From: Sulfitobacter sp.
Lineage (GTDB): Bacteria; Pseudomonadota; Alphaproteobacteria; Rhodobacterales; Rhodobacteraceae
Length of the DNA stretch: 11,035 nt
Reading direction: 5' to 3'
Assembly (NCBI GenBank): GCA_024636395.1
Contig: JAGXHD010000143.1
Span: 1-11,035 of the forward strand
Shown: one piece after another, positions 1-6,131 of the stretch
How the letters are laid out: every line of letters begins with the position of its first letter
Position numbering within the stretch: the stretch's first letter is position 1
Program-made: the position numbers and the translations under genes
Notes under the pieces: generated by a model
What the model was told of the DNA's origin: nothing
Seen by the model: only the letters and a program-made list of their open reading frames with translations
Databases searched by the model: none

Positions 1-79
1 CCCCTACAGGCACTTCTCCGCGCGCGCCCGCCGCTCGTGCCTGCGCCAAAGCAACATCCATGAAAGAGGTAAAATCCAT
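1..79 (-). CDS. tadA: tRNA adenosine(34) deaminase TadA, N-terminal fragment (continues off the left edge)
   Basis: Reading the minus strand from ATG at 79 gives 26 codons open to the window edge, including the stretch ALAQARAAGARGEVPVG. This matches the start of bacterial TadA, where an amphipathic first helix leads into (R/G)EVPVGAV. TadA deaminates A34 to inosine in the tRNA-Arg(ACG) anticodon. The zinc-binding HAE and PCxxC motifs would lie outside the window and cannot be checked. ATG 79 is preferred over the in-frame ATG at 61 because purine-rich AAAGAAG lies just upstream on the minus strand, whereas 61 is preceded by pyrimidines. The gene is divergent from rluB, with 64 bp between the start codons. 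The identification rests on about 26 residues but the match is characteristic. Confidence 0.75.
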   Translation of the reverse strand, partial: MDFTSFMDVALAQARAAGARGEVPVG

Positions 80-93
80 TCTTCTTTGATGGC

Positions 94-113
94 GCGAAAA
101 CACATCCTTTCGC
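94..113. repeat. Inverted repeat in the tadA/rluB divergent gap
   Basis: GCGAAA at 94-99 and TTTCGC at 108-113 are perfect 6-bp inverted arms separated by 8 bases. They lie between two divergent start codons, so the repeat could be an operator or a short hairpin in the 5' leader of either transcript. No specific regulator is suggested by the sequence, and an arm of this length can arise by chance. Confidence 0.35.
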
Positions 114-144
114 AAGGGGGGCGGGTGCGCTATGGCGTAGCGCA
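114..144 (+). promoter_or_regulatory. Translation-initiation region of rluB: SD, two-codon ORF and start-codon hairpin
   Basis: A strong Shine-Dalgarno-like run, AAGGGGGG, sits at 114-121. It is 10 nt ahead of an ATG at 132 but 22 nt ahead of the rluB ATG at 144. The ATG at 132 opens the mini-ORF ATG-GCG-TAG (132-140), in the rluB frame, which stops 3 nt before ATG 144. The same bases form a perfect 7-bp inverted repeat, TGCGCTA (126-132) and TAGCGCA (138-144), with a TGGCG loop, so the hairpin includes the A of the rluB start codon. Ribosomes may terminate and restart, or the hairpin may shorten the effective SD spacing. The arrangement is visible in the bases; the mechanism is inferred. Confidence 0.45.
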
Positions 145-1193
145 TGAATGATAGCACATCAGATACGCCCAAGGGCGACCGCATCGCCAAGACCCTCAGC
201 CGCGCGGGCATCGCCAGCAGGCGTGAGGCGGAGCGGATGATCGAGGAAGGCCGTGTCTCGGTCAACGGCGCGGTGATCACCTCCCCAGCGCTCAACGTGA
301 CCGAAGCCGACCGGATCGTGGTCGATGGCAAACCCGTCGGTGCGCCGGAGCCTGCGCGGGTCTGGCTCTATCACAAGCCGACAGGGCTCGTGACGACCGA
401 CAGCGACGAAAAGGGCCGTGAGACGATTTACGATGCCCTACCCGCCGATATGCCGCGGGTGATGAGCATCGGTCGGCTCGATCTCAACTCCGAAGGCTTG
501 CTGCTGCTGACCAACGACGGCGGCGTGAAACGCCTGCTGGAATTGCCTTCGACCGGCTGGCTGCGTCGCTACCGCGTGCGGGTGAACGGTCGGCCCACCG
601 ATGAGGCGTTGGAGCCCCTGCGCAAGGGGATCATTGCGGAAGGAGAGCCATTCCAGCCGATGGAAGTAGTGCTTGACCGCCAGCAAGGTGCCAATGCATG
701 GCTCACGGTAGGCCTGCGAGAGGGAAAGAACCGCGAGATCCGCCGCGCGATGGACGAAATCGGGCTGAGCGTGAATCGCCTGATCCGGGTGAGCTACGGA
801 CCGTTCCAGCTCGGGGATCTAAAGCCCGGTGCGGTCGAGGAAATCCGCCGCAAGGTGCTGCGCGATCAGCTGGGGCCGGACGCGGAGGCCCTTCTGGGCG
901 AGCCCCCCGCCGCGCCAACGCAGGTGAAACGCGGCTTCAAGCGGCGTGTGCCGCACAAGGGCGACTTTGGCGGCCCCGGGCAGCCCGGCCTGCCAAAACC
1001 GCGGGAGGAAGTTGAGGATGGGCAAAAGTCACGCGGCAAGGCCGGGAAGCCAGCCAAATCCTACCGCCCACCCAAAGCGGAGCGTGATGCCGCCCGCAGG
1101 GCCAGCGGCGCACCCGCCAAGCCGCGCACATTCTCTAGCGGTGGTGTAAAATCCGCGGGCTCTACGGGACCAAAATCGCCCAAGCGGCGTTGA
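144..1193 (+). CDS. rluB: Pseudouridine synthase, RluB/RsuA family, with long basic C-terminal tail
   Basis: This enzyme isomerises a specific uridine in ribosomal RNA to pseudouridine in the cytoplasm, during ribosome maturation. An N-terminal S4 RNA-binding domain spans about residues 12-60 (RIAKTLSRAGIASRREAERM). The RsuA/RluB/E/F catalytic block GRLDLNSEGLLLLTNDG begins at residue 110, with D113 as the expected nucleophile. The GKNREIRR motif at about 194-201 is also typical. From about residue 250 to 349 the protein is a disordered, Lys/Arg/Pro/Gly-rich tail. Such extensions favour RluB (23S U2605) over the shorter RsuA, but the target is inferred. ATG 144 is the only usable start because an in-frame TAG lies at 138-140 and the S4 domain begins soon after. 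It is divergent from tadA, as often seen in Rhodobacteraceae. Confidence 0.9.
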   Translation: MNDSTSDTPKGDRIAKTLSRAGIASRREAERMIEEGRVSVNGAVITSPALNVTEADRIVVDGKPVGAPEPARVWLYHKPTGLVTTDSDEKGRETIYDALPADMPRVMSIGRLDLNSEGLLLLTNDGGVKRLLELPSTGWLRRYRVRVNGRPTDEALEPLRKGIIAEGEPFQPMEVVLDRQQGANAWLTVGLREGKNREIRRAMDEIGLSVNRLIRVSYGPFQLGDLKPGAVEEIRRKVLRDQLGPDAEALLGEPPAAPTQVKRGFKRRVPHKGDFGGPGQPGLPKPREEVEDGQKSRGKAGKPAKSYRPPKAERDAARRASGAPAKPRTFSSGGVKSAGSTGPKSPKRR

Positions 1194-1202
1194 GGGACTG
1201 TC

Positions 1203-1236
1203 TGGCGCCAGTCACGGGAGACTGGAAACAACGCCA
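1203..1236 (+). terminator. Hairpin-forming region just after rluB (possible terminator without a U-tract)
   Basis: Ten bases after the rluB stop, CCAGTC (1208-1213) and GACTGG (1220-1225) form a perfect 6-bp stem with a 6-nt loop. TGGCG (1203-1207) can pair with CGCCA (1232-1236), extending the stem past a 6-nt bulge. A competing pairing exists: GACTG (1196-1200) with CAGTC (1209-1213). CTGGCGCCAG at 1202-1211 is also a 10-bp palindrome. No T-run follows, so intrinsic termination would be inefficient. It may instead protect the rluB mRNA 3' end or be processed. Confidence 0.4.
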
Positions 1237-1251
1237 AATGCTGCTTATGAT
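1223..1251 (+). promoter_or_regulatory. Candidate sigma70-type promoter for the membrane peptide-xpaC-telA operon
   Basis: TGGAAA at 1223-1228 (4/6 match to TTGACA) is spaced exactly 17 bp from TATGAT at 1246-1251 (5/6 match to TATAAT). Initiation would fall near 1258, just before a hairpin at 1261-1277 and the 29-codon ORF. It is the best-spaced promoter-like pair seen in the gap after rluB and would let the downstream genes be expressed apart from rluB. Consensus matching by eye in one gap is weak evidence. Confidence 0.4.
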
Positions 1252-1260
1252 AGGATAATC

Positions 1261-1277
1261 GCGGGCACGCTGCCCGC
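1261..1277 (+). promoter_or_regulatory. Perfect hairpin in the predicted 5' leader of the xpaC operon
   Basis: GCGGGCA (1261-1267) and TGCCCGC (1271-1277) form a perfect 7-bp, GC-rich stem with a 3-nt CGC loop. It ends 3 nt before the Shine-Dalgarno bases of the small ORF (CGGAG, 1281-1285). If the promoter at 1223-1251 is right, this hairpin lies almost at the mRNA 5' end, where it could stabilise the transcript. No T-run follows on either strand, so it is not a standard intrinsic terminator. Confidence 0.45.
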
Positions 1278-1290
1278 AAACGGAGTACCG

Positions 1291-1380
1291 ATGGGACCGA
1301 CACCACTTCGCAAAACGGCCTATGTCGCGCTGATCGTGCTGCTGTTCGGCGTGACCTCCGGCTGGCTCGGAGGGCTTTGA
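1291..1380 (+). CDS. Small single-pass membrane peptide (29 aa), upstream of and probably coupled to xpaC
   Basis: A 29-codon ORF starts with MGPTPLRKTAYVALIVLLFG and ends Gly-Gly-Leu-TGA. Residues 1-9 are short and basic (R7, K8); residues 10-28 form one hydrophobic segment, the layout of an inner-membrane peptide with its N terminus inside. CGGAG at 1281-1285 lies 5 nt before the ATG. Its last codons contain the GGAGGG that serves as ribosome-binding site of xpaC, and only 2 nt separate its stop from the xpaC GTG, so translation of the two is probably coupled. I do not recognise a family. It could be a small subunit of the XpaC/TelA membrane assembly or only a translated leader. Confidence 0.55.
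   Translation: MGPTPLRKTAYVALIVLLFGVTSGWLGGL
1369..1374 (+). promoter_or_regulatory. Ribosome-binding site that sets the xpaC start at GTG 1383
   Basis: GGAGGG at 1369-1374 is a near-consensus Shine-Dalgarno site 8 nt before GTG 1383. The in-frame TTG at 1377 would be only 2 nt away, too close to be used. This site lies inside the last codons of the 29-residue membrane ORF. Confidence 0.7.
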
Positions 1381-1382
1381 GC

Positions 1383-2270
1383 GTGGCAAAGCGGTTTGGC
1401 GGAAAGTACAGCCCCGAAATCAGCGGCCCGCCCGCAAAACCCGGCACGCGGCCCCGGCAGATCGAGGTCGATGCAGCGGGTGGGCGGTCCAATCTCCTTT
1501 TCGTTCCCGCAGTCGTACTGATCGCCACCAGCATGGGCGGCGGCGCCGTGAGCCTGACAGTCGCTTTTCTGGGTGCGCTCTGGCTTACGCTCGGGGCGTG
1601 GCTGCTGCGTGCAGGCCTGCGCGCGGAGGCTGCGTTCAATGCCCGCAAGGTCGCCCGCCGCCCCACTCTGCCGCGCAAGATACTGGCAGCAGTCTGCACC
1701 GGCATCGGTGCCGCACTGGCTGTCGTCGCACATCAGGAGGGCGGTCTGCTGATCGCGCCCGTGCTCTACGGTCTCATCACAACTGGCCTCTATCTCGCAG
1801 CTTTCGGGATTGATCCGATGCGCAGCAAGGGAATGGACGGCATCGACACGTTCCAGCAGGACCGCGTTGCGCGCGTTGTGGACGAAGCGGAAAAGCATCT
1901 GGCCAGCATGCGTGAAACAATCGCGCGCGCGGGCGACAGGCAGGCCACTGCCCGGCTCGAGGATTTCGTACAGACCGCGCGCGATCTGATCCGCACCGTC
2001 GAGGAAGATCCACGCGATCTCACGGCGGCGCGCAAGTATCTGGGTGTCTACCTTCAGGGCGCGCGGGATGCGACAGCGAAATTCGCCGACATCTACGCCC
2101 GAACCCGTGATGCGCAGGCCCGTACCGATTATCTCTCACTTCTCGATGATCTGGAGAAAAATTTTGCCGCCCGAAACCGCAAGTCGCTGCTCGAAGACCG
2201 CAGCGATCTGACCGTAGAAATCGACGTGCTGCGCGAGCGGCTGTCGCGTGAAGGCGTACGCCCGGAGTGA
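1383..2270 (+). CDS. xpaC: XpaC-like '5-bromo-4-chloroindolyl phosphate hydrolysis' family membrane protein
   Basis: The 295-residue protein has a basic, Pro-rich cytoplasmic N terminus (about 1-35) and roughly four hydrophobic segments (about 37-52, 54-76, 99-117, 121-142). A soluble, charged helical C-terminal domain (about 155-295) contains the characteristic RKYLGVYL stretch near 218-225. This matches the XpaC family, named for X-phosphate hydrolysis in Bacillus. No phosphatase active-site motif is visible, so a catalytic role is doubtful and the family name should not be read as an activity. XpaC genes characteristically sit beside telA, as here (33 nt gap). It probably acts as the membrane anchor of the TelA pair. 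GTG 1383 is chosen because GGAGGG lies 8 nt upstream. Confidence 0.85.
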   Translation: MAKRFGGKYSPEISGPPAKPGTRPRQIEVDAAGGRSNLLFVPAVVLIATSMGGGAVSLTVAFLGALWLTLGAWLLRAGLRAEAAFNARKVARRPTLPRKILAAVCTGIGAALAVVAHQEGGLLIAPVLYGLITTGLYLAAFGIDPMRSKGMDGIDTFQQDRVARVVDEAEKHLASMRETIARAGDRQATARLEDFVQTARDLIRTVEEDPRDLTAARKYLGVYLQGARDATAKFADIYARTRDAQARTDYLSLLDDLEKNFAARNRKSLLEDRSDLTVEIDVLRERLSREGVRPE

Positions 2271-2303
2271 TCCGCGCCCGCCTCCCTTTACAAGGAACCG
2301 AAC

Positions 2304-3500
2304 ATGTCTGAAGCCAACCGCGAAAAAGCCGCTCAATCCATCGCCATGGTCGAGGAGGTCACTGCCGTCGTGCTGCCGGAGCCGCGCGATGCAAACGCCG
2401 TCGTGACGCTGGAGCAGGCCGACGCGCCGCAAAGCGCCGAGATCCGCGCGCGCATGGACGAGCTCGATATGAACGACACCCAGTCGATCATCAGCTTCGG
2501 CTCCGCCGCACAGGCGGAATTGCAGGAAATCTCCCAGGCGATGCTTCAGGACGTGCGCAACAAGGATGTGGGCCCTGCCGGGGACAGCCTGCGCGGAATC
2601 GTGACGACCATTCGCGGCTTTTCGGTCTCCGAGCTCGATGTGCGCCGTGAGCGCAGCTGGTGGGAAAAGCTGATCGGCCGCGCGGCACCTTTCGCCAAAT
2701 TCACCGCCAAGTTCGAAAAGGTGCAGGAACAGATCGACCGGATCACCGATAATCTTCTGTCCCACGAGCATACACTGCTCAAAGACATCAAATCGCTCGA
2801 TATGCTCTACGAGAAAACGCTGCAATTCTATGATGAGCTGGCGCTCTATATCGCCGCCGGTGAAGCAAAGCTGGCGGAATTGGATGCCACCGTGATCCCG
2901 GCGAAGGCCGCAGAAGTCGAGAAGGCCGCCGAGGCCGATCAGGTCATGGTTGCACAGGAGCTGCGCGACATGCGCGCCGCGCGCGATGATCTAGAGCGCC
3001 GCGTGCATGATCTCAAGCTTACCCGTCAGGTCACGATGCAATCGCTTCCCTCGATACGTTTGGTGCAGGAGAACGACAAATCTCTCGTCACCAAGATCAA
3101 CTCGACCCTCGTGAACACAGTGCCCCTTTGGGAGACACAGCTGGCGCAAGCTGTCACGATCCAGCGCTCCTTCGAGGCCGCCAAGGCGGTGCGCGAGGCC
3201 AATGATCTGACCAACGAACTTCTGACCTCCAATGCGAAGAACCTGCGGACAAGCAACAAGATCATCCGCGAGGAGATGGAGCGCGGTGTGTTCGATATCG
3301 AAGCGGTCAAAGCGGCCAACGCGGACCTCATCGGCACGATCGAGGAGAGCCTCCAGATCGCGGATGCAGGCAAGGCCAAGCGCGCCGCAGCCGAGGTCGA
3401 GCTCAAGGAAATGGAAGCGAAACTGCGCGATACGCTTGCCTCCGCCAAGGCCAAAAAGACGGGTCTGGGCGATACGGCAGGCGGCGCCGTGCCGGGCTGA
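2304..3500 (+). CDS. telA: Toxic anion resistance protein, TelA/KlaA family
   Basis: A 398-residue cytoplasmic protein without membrane segments, mostly helical and highly charged, with long coiled-coil stretches from about 135 to 390. The family signature is visible near residues 62-96: ISFGSAAQAELQEISQAML followed by VRNKDVGPAGDSL. TelA proteins were named for tellurite resistance on plasmid RK2, but chromosomal homologues also affect tolerance to antimicrobials and envelope stress; no enzymatic activity is established. AAGGA at 2292-2296 lies 7 nt before ATG 2304. Its stop is 2 nt before the start of the DUF2927 lipoprotein gene, so the two are probably co-translated. The length is normal for the family. 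Function with XpaC is inferred from the conserved pairing. Confidence 0.9.
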   Translation: MSEANREKAAQSIAMVEEVTAVVLPEPRDANAVVTLEQADAPQSAEIRARMDELDMNDTQSIISFGSAAQAELQEISQAMLQDVRNKDVGPAGDSLRGIVTTIRGFSVSELDVRRERSWWEKLIGRAAPFAKFTAKFEKVQEQIDRITDNLLSHEHTLLKDIKSLDMLYEKTLQFYDELALYIAAGEAKLAELDATVIPAKAAEVEKAAEADQVMVAQELRDMRAARDDLERRVHDLKLTRQVTMQSLPSIRLVQENDKSLVTKINSTLVNTVPLWETQLAQAVTIQRSFEAAKAVREANDLTNELLTSNAKNLRTSNKIIREEMERGVFDIEAVKAANADLIGTIEESLQIADAGKAKRAAAEVELKEMEAKLRDTLASAKAKKTGLGDTAGGAVPG

Positions 3501-3502
3501 GC

Positions 3503-4468
3503 ATGACTGCGGGACAGATCATCAGAAACGCGGGCGCTGGGCTGATCGCCCTGCTTCTCGCTGCCTGCACGGATGGGGCAGCGCCGGTTGAGCCGGTGCT
3601 CAAACCCTTGGCGAGGCCCGATGCCGCTGCGTCGGCGTCACCGCCCGTTCAAGTGGCCCGTCCCACTTCGGAGGCCAGCGCTCAGCTGCGCAGCTATCTC
3701 AATCAGGTGCAGGGCGCACAGCTGAGCCAAGGGCTGTTGCGTCGCGATGGCGGCGGCAGCGATACCCCGTTCACCAACACGATGCTGGCGCGCAACTTCG
3801 AACAGATCGCCCTCTATAACGAGTACGACGGCAGCTTTTCGGGGCGCGGGGGTGCCAGTCCACTGCGCCGCTGGACCGCCCCGGTCCGGATGGAGGTGAT
3901 CTTCGGTGACAGTATCCCCCCCTCCGAGCGCGCAACTGACAGTGCAAACATCCGCGCCTACGCAGAGCGGCTGGAGCGGGTGACGAACCATCCTGTCAGC
4001 ATCGCGAAGCGACCGAATTTCATCGTGATCATTGCGGATGAGGATGACCGCGCGGAGGCCCTTGCACAGGCTGCCGCCCGCCTGCCCGGGATCTCGGCCG
4101 CCAGTCTCGCACCGCTCAACAATCTGCGCGACGATACCTATTGCGTCGTAGCTGCCTACGCGTCGGGCCAAGGGAGCAACGTTTATACCGCAGCACTTGC
4201 CGTGATCCGGGCGGAAAACCCCAGCCTTCTGCGATTGTCGTGCATCCACGAAGAGCTCGCACAGGGCATGGGGCTGGCAAACGACAGCCCCTCCGCGCGC
4301 CCCTCGATCTTCAACGACGACGATGAATTCGCTCTGCTGACCCGCCACGACGAGCTGTTGCTTCAGATGCTCTACGACCCGCGCCTGAGCCCCGGTATGA
4401 CCGCCGATGAAGCCCGCGACACGATCCAGACCATCGCCGCCGAGCTGACGGGCGGCGGACCCGTGTGA
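3503..4468 (+). CDS. DUF2927 domain lipoprotein
   Basis: The 321-residue protein begins with a lipoprotein signal: polar MTAGQIIRNA, a hydrophobic core, and a lipobox LAAC with C22 as the lipidated residue. A Pro/Ala-rich linker follows to about residue 55. The mature domain ends with the DUF2927 hallmark, a CIHEELAQGMGL block at about 247-258 followed by NDSPSARPSIFNDDDEFALL and a terminal LYDPRLSPGM stretch. HEELAQ (H249, E250) loosely recalls a zinc-protease helix, but the exact HExxH spacing is absent and activity is unproven. Two nucleotides separate it from telA, which strongly suggests joint expression. It would place a periplasm-facing component in an otherwise inner-membrane and cytoplasmic module. 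Ala follows C22-T-D, and D at +3 is not a clear sorting signal. Confidence 0.85.
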   Translation: MTAGQIIRNAGAGLIALLLAACTDGAAPVEPVLKPLARPDAAASASPPVQVARPTSEASAQLRSYLNQVQGAQLSQGLLRRDGGGSDTPFTNTMLARNFEQIALYNEYDGSFSGRGGASPLRRWTAPVRMEVIFGDSIPPSERATDSANIRAYAERLERVTNHPVSIAKRPNFIVIIADEDDRAEALAQAAARLPGISAASLAPLNNLRDDTYCVVAAYASGQGSNVYTAALAVIRAENPSLLRLSCIHEELAQGMGLANDSPSARPSIFNDDDEFALLTRHDELLLQMLYDPRLSPGMTADEARDTIQTIAAELTGGGPV

Positions 4469-4558
4469 TGGGTCGGCCCCACCGCGCCACGCGGATTGGC
4501 TTGATTAGGCACCGAGCCGGACTTACTTTGACCTCAACGCATTCCTGAAGGACATACC

Positions 4559-5662
4559 ATGAGCATTTTCGGCTTCCTCTCCGGCGAATTCATCGACGTC
4601 ATTCACTGGACCGACGACACCCGCGATACGCTCGTGTGGCGTTTCGAGCGGGAGGCGCATGAAATCAAGTACGGCGCCAAGCTCACGGTGCGCGAGGGAC
4701 AGGCGGCGGTTTTCATCCATGAGGGCCAGCTCGCGGATGTGTTCACGCCAGGGCTCTATATGCTAGAGACAAACAACATGCCGATCATGACCACGCTCCA
4801 GCATTGGGACCACGGGTTCAAATCGCCGTTCAAGTCCGAGATCTATTTCGTTAACACGACGCGCTTCAGCAATCTCAAATGGGGTACCAAAAACCCCGTG
4901 ATCGTGCGCGATCCGGAATTTGGTCCCGTGCGCCTGCGCGCCTTCGGCACCTACTCCGTGCGAGTAATAGATCCAGCGCTGTTCATGCGCGAGATCGTCG
5001 GCACCGACGGCGAATTTACGATGGACGAGATCAGCTACCAGATCCGCAACATCATCGTGCAGGAATTTTCCCGCACCTTTGCGCGCGCGCAGATTCCCGT
5101 GCTCGACATGGCCGCCAACAGCCGCGAGCTGGGCGAGATCATCGGCGGCGAGATCGAAGCACAGCTGGCTGAATATGGCCTCGCCCTGCCGGAGCTTTAC
5201 GTCGAGAATATCTCGCTGCCGTCGGCAGTAGAAGAGGTGCTCGACAAGCGCTCCTCGATGGGGGTGATCGGAAATCTCAATGAGTATATGCAATTTCAGG
5301 CGGCCGAAGGGCTGGGCCGCGATGGAGCGGGCGCGGCGTCCATTCAGGCGGGATTGGGCGCGGGCCTCGGCATGCAGATCGGTACACAGGCTGCCGCAGC
5401 GGGGCCTTGGGGCGCCGCTCCAGCGGCCCGGATCGCCGCGCCGCCGCCTCCGCCGGTCGAGCATGTCTGGCACATCGCCGAGGCAGGCCAGACCTCCGGC
5501 CCCTTCTCCAAGGCCGCGATGGGACGCAAGGCTTCCGAGGGCGCGCTGACCCGGACCACATTCGTCTGGACCCCCGGTCAGGATGGATGGAAGCGCGCTG
5601 AGGACGTGATGGAACTGGCGCAACTGTTCACCGTGCTCCCTCCGCCTCCCCCCGACGCCTGA
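4559..5662 (+). CDS. SPFH-domain protein ('virion core protein' family) with C-terminal GYF_2-like domain
   Basis: The 367-residue protein starts with the distinctive FLSGEFIDVIHWTDDTRDTL block of the bacterial 'virion core protein/YdjI-like' SPFH group, and the SPFH-type domain covers about residues 1-245. There is no transmembrane helix. A Gly/Ala-rich stretch (about 255-290) and a proline run PPPPPV near 294-299 lead to a GYF_2-like domain (about 303-356: WHIAEAGQTSGPF, then FVWTPGQDGW). The chain ends with a second proline run, LPPPPPDA. SPFH proteins form large membrane-bound oligomers; GYF domains bind proline-rich peptides, so self-association through these runs is conceivable. AAGGA at 4548-4552 lies 6 nt before ATG 4559. 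The 90-nt gap after the DUF2927 gene contains no convincing promoter. Confidence 0.88.
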   Translation: MSIFGFLSGEFIDVIHWTDDTRDTLVWRFEREAHEIKYGAKLTVREGQAAVFIHEGQLADVFTPGLYMLETNNMPIMTTLQHWDHGFKSPFKSEIYFVNTTRFSNLKWGTKNPVIVRDPEFGPVRLRAFGTYSVRVIDPALFMREIVGTDGEFTMDEISYQIRNIIVQEFSRTFARAQIPVLDMAANSRELGEIIGGEIEAQLAEYGLALPELYVENISLPSAVEEVLDKRSSMGVIGNLNEYMQFQAAEGLGRDGAGAASIQAGLGAGLGMQIGTQAAAAGPWGAAPAARIAAPPPPPVEHVWHIAEAGQTSGPFSKAAMGRKASEGALTRTTFVWTPGQDGWKRAEDVMELAQLFTVLPPPPPDA

Positions 5663-5676
5663 GGTGGGCGCGGCCC

Positions 5677-5703
5677 ATGTTTGATCCCGATGTCCGATCC
5701 TGA
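5677..5703 (+). CDS. Putative 8-codon leader ORF overlapping the ridA start (TGATG)
   Basis: ATG at 5677 opens an 8-codon ORF, MFDPDVRS, whose TGA (5701-5703) overlaps the ATG of ridA (5703-5705) as TGATG. GAGGTGG at 5661-5667, which overlaps the stop codon of the SPFH gene, lies 9 nt before ATG 5677, a good Shine-Dalgarno arrangement. The ridA ATG itself has no Shine-Dalgarno site. Ribosomes could therefore translate the octapeptide and restart on ridA. The bases GATCCCGATG (5683-5692) and GATCCTGATG (5696-5705) form an imperfect direct repeat here. The peptide itself probably has no role. Confidence 0.4.
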   Translation: MFDPDVRS

Positions 5704-6098
5704 TGCGTGATGTCGTTTTCCCGCCCGCGCGGGCCCAAGCCGTCGCGGCAAGCGGTTTCTCCCCCGCCGTGCGTGCAGGTGATCTGTTGTTCCTGACAGG
5801 TGCCACCGGCGCGGACACACAGGGCGTGATGCCCGTAGATGCAGCCACCCAAACGCGCAATGCGCTGCACAAAGCCTGCGAAATCCTTGCCTCAGCGGAC
5901 GCGGATGCCCAAAGCGTGGTGGAAATCACCAGTTATCATATCGGCTTGCGCGATCACTTTGACGCGGTTGACACAATCCTGCGCGAGGTGCTGGGCGTGC
6001 CTCTGCCTGCCTGGACCGCTGTGGAAGTCGCCGGACTGCGCAGGCCCGGTGCGTTGATCGAGCTGCGCATCGTGGCCCATGTCCCGCAGCCGGGTTGA
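5703..6098 (+). CDS. Rid-family (YjgF/YER057c/UK114) protein lacking the usual catalytic arginine
   Basis: A 131-residue cytoplasmic protein with the whole Rid fold: FSPAVRAGDLLFLTGATG (19-36) and a helix with TQTRNALHKACEIL (49-62). The C-terminal strand pair is PAWTAVEVAGLRRPGALIEL (102-121). In RidA enzymes that hydrolyse reactive enamines/imines from PLP enzymes, the segment reads PARS-x-VEV with the conserved Arg (R105 in E. coli). Here the equivalent residue is W104, although E108 is kept. It probably belongs to a non-archetypal Rid subgroup with a different or unknown ligand. No good ribosome-binding site precedes ATG 5703, and translation is probably coupled to a short upstream ORF. 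It lies between the SPFH gene and a cytochrome b gene. Confidence 0.88.
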   Translation: MRDVVFPPARAQAVAASGFSPAVRAGDLLFLTGATGADTQGVMPVDAATQTRNALHKACEILASADADAQSVVEITSYHIGLRDHFDAVDTILREVLGVPLPAWTAVEVAGLRRPGALIELRIVAHVPQPG

Positions 6099-6131
6099 AA
6101 CTCTACGCTCCCGCGTCACGTTCCTTTGCGT

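Noticed and set aside
1061..1898. Minus-strand ORFs opposite the rluB tail and xpaC
   Set aside because: They are Arg/Ala/Ser-rich shadow frames with no domain features and no ribosome-binding sites.
4469..4558. Possible promoter TTGATT (4501-4506), 17 bp, TACTTT (4524-4529) before the SPFH gene
   Set aside because: The -10 matches consensus at only 3 of 6 bases; without mapping data it is no better than chance.
4763..5929. 388-codon minus-strand ORF opposite the SPFH and Rid genes
   Set aside because: Long antisense frames are common in GC-rich genes; the translation has no domain signature and both plus-strand genes are clearly real.
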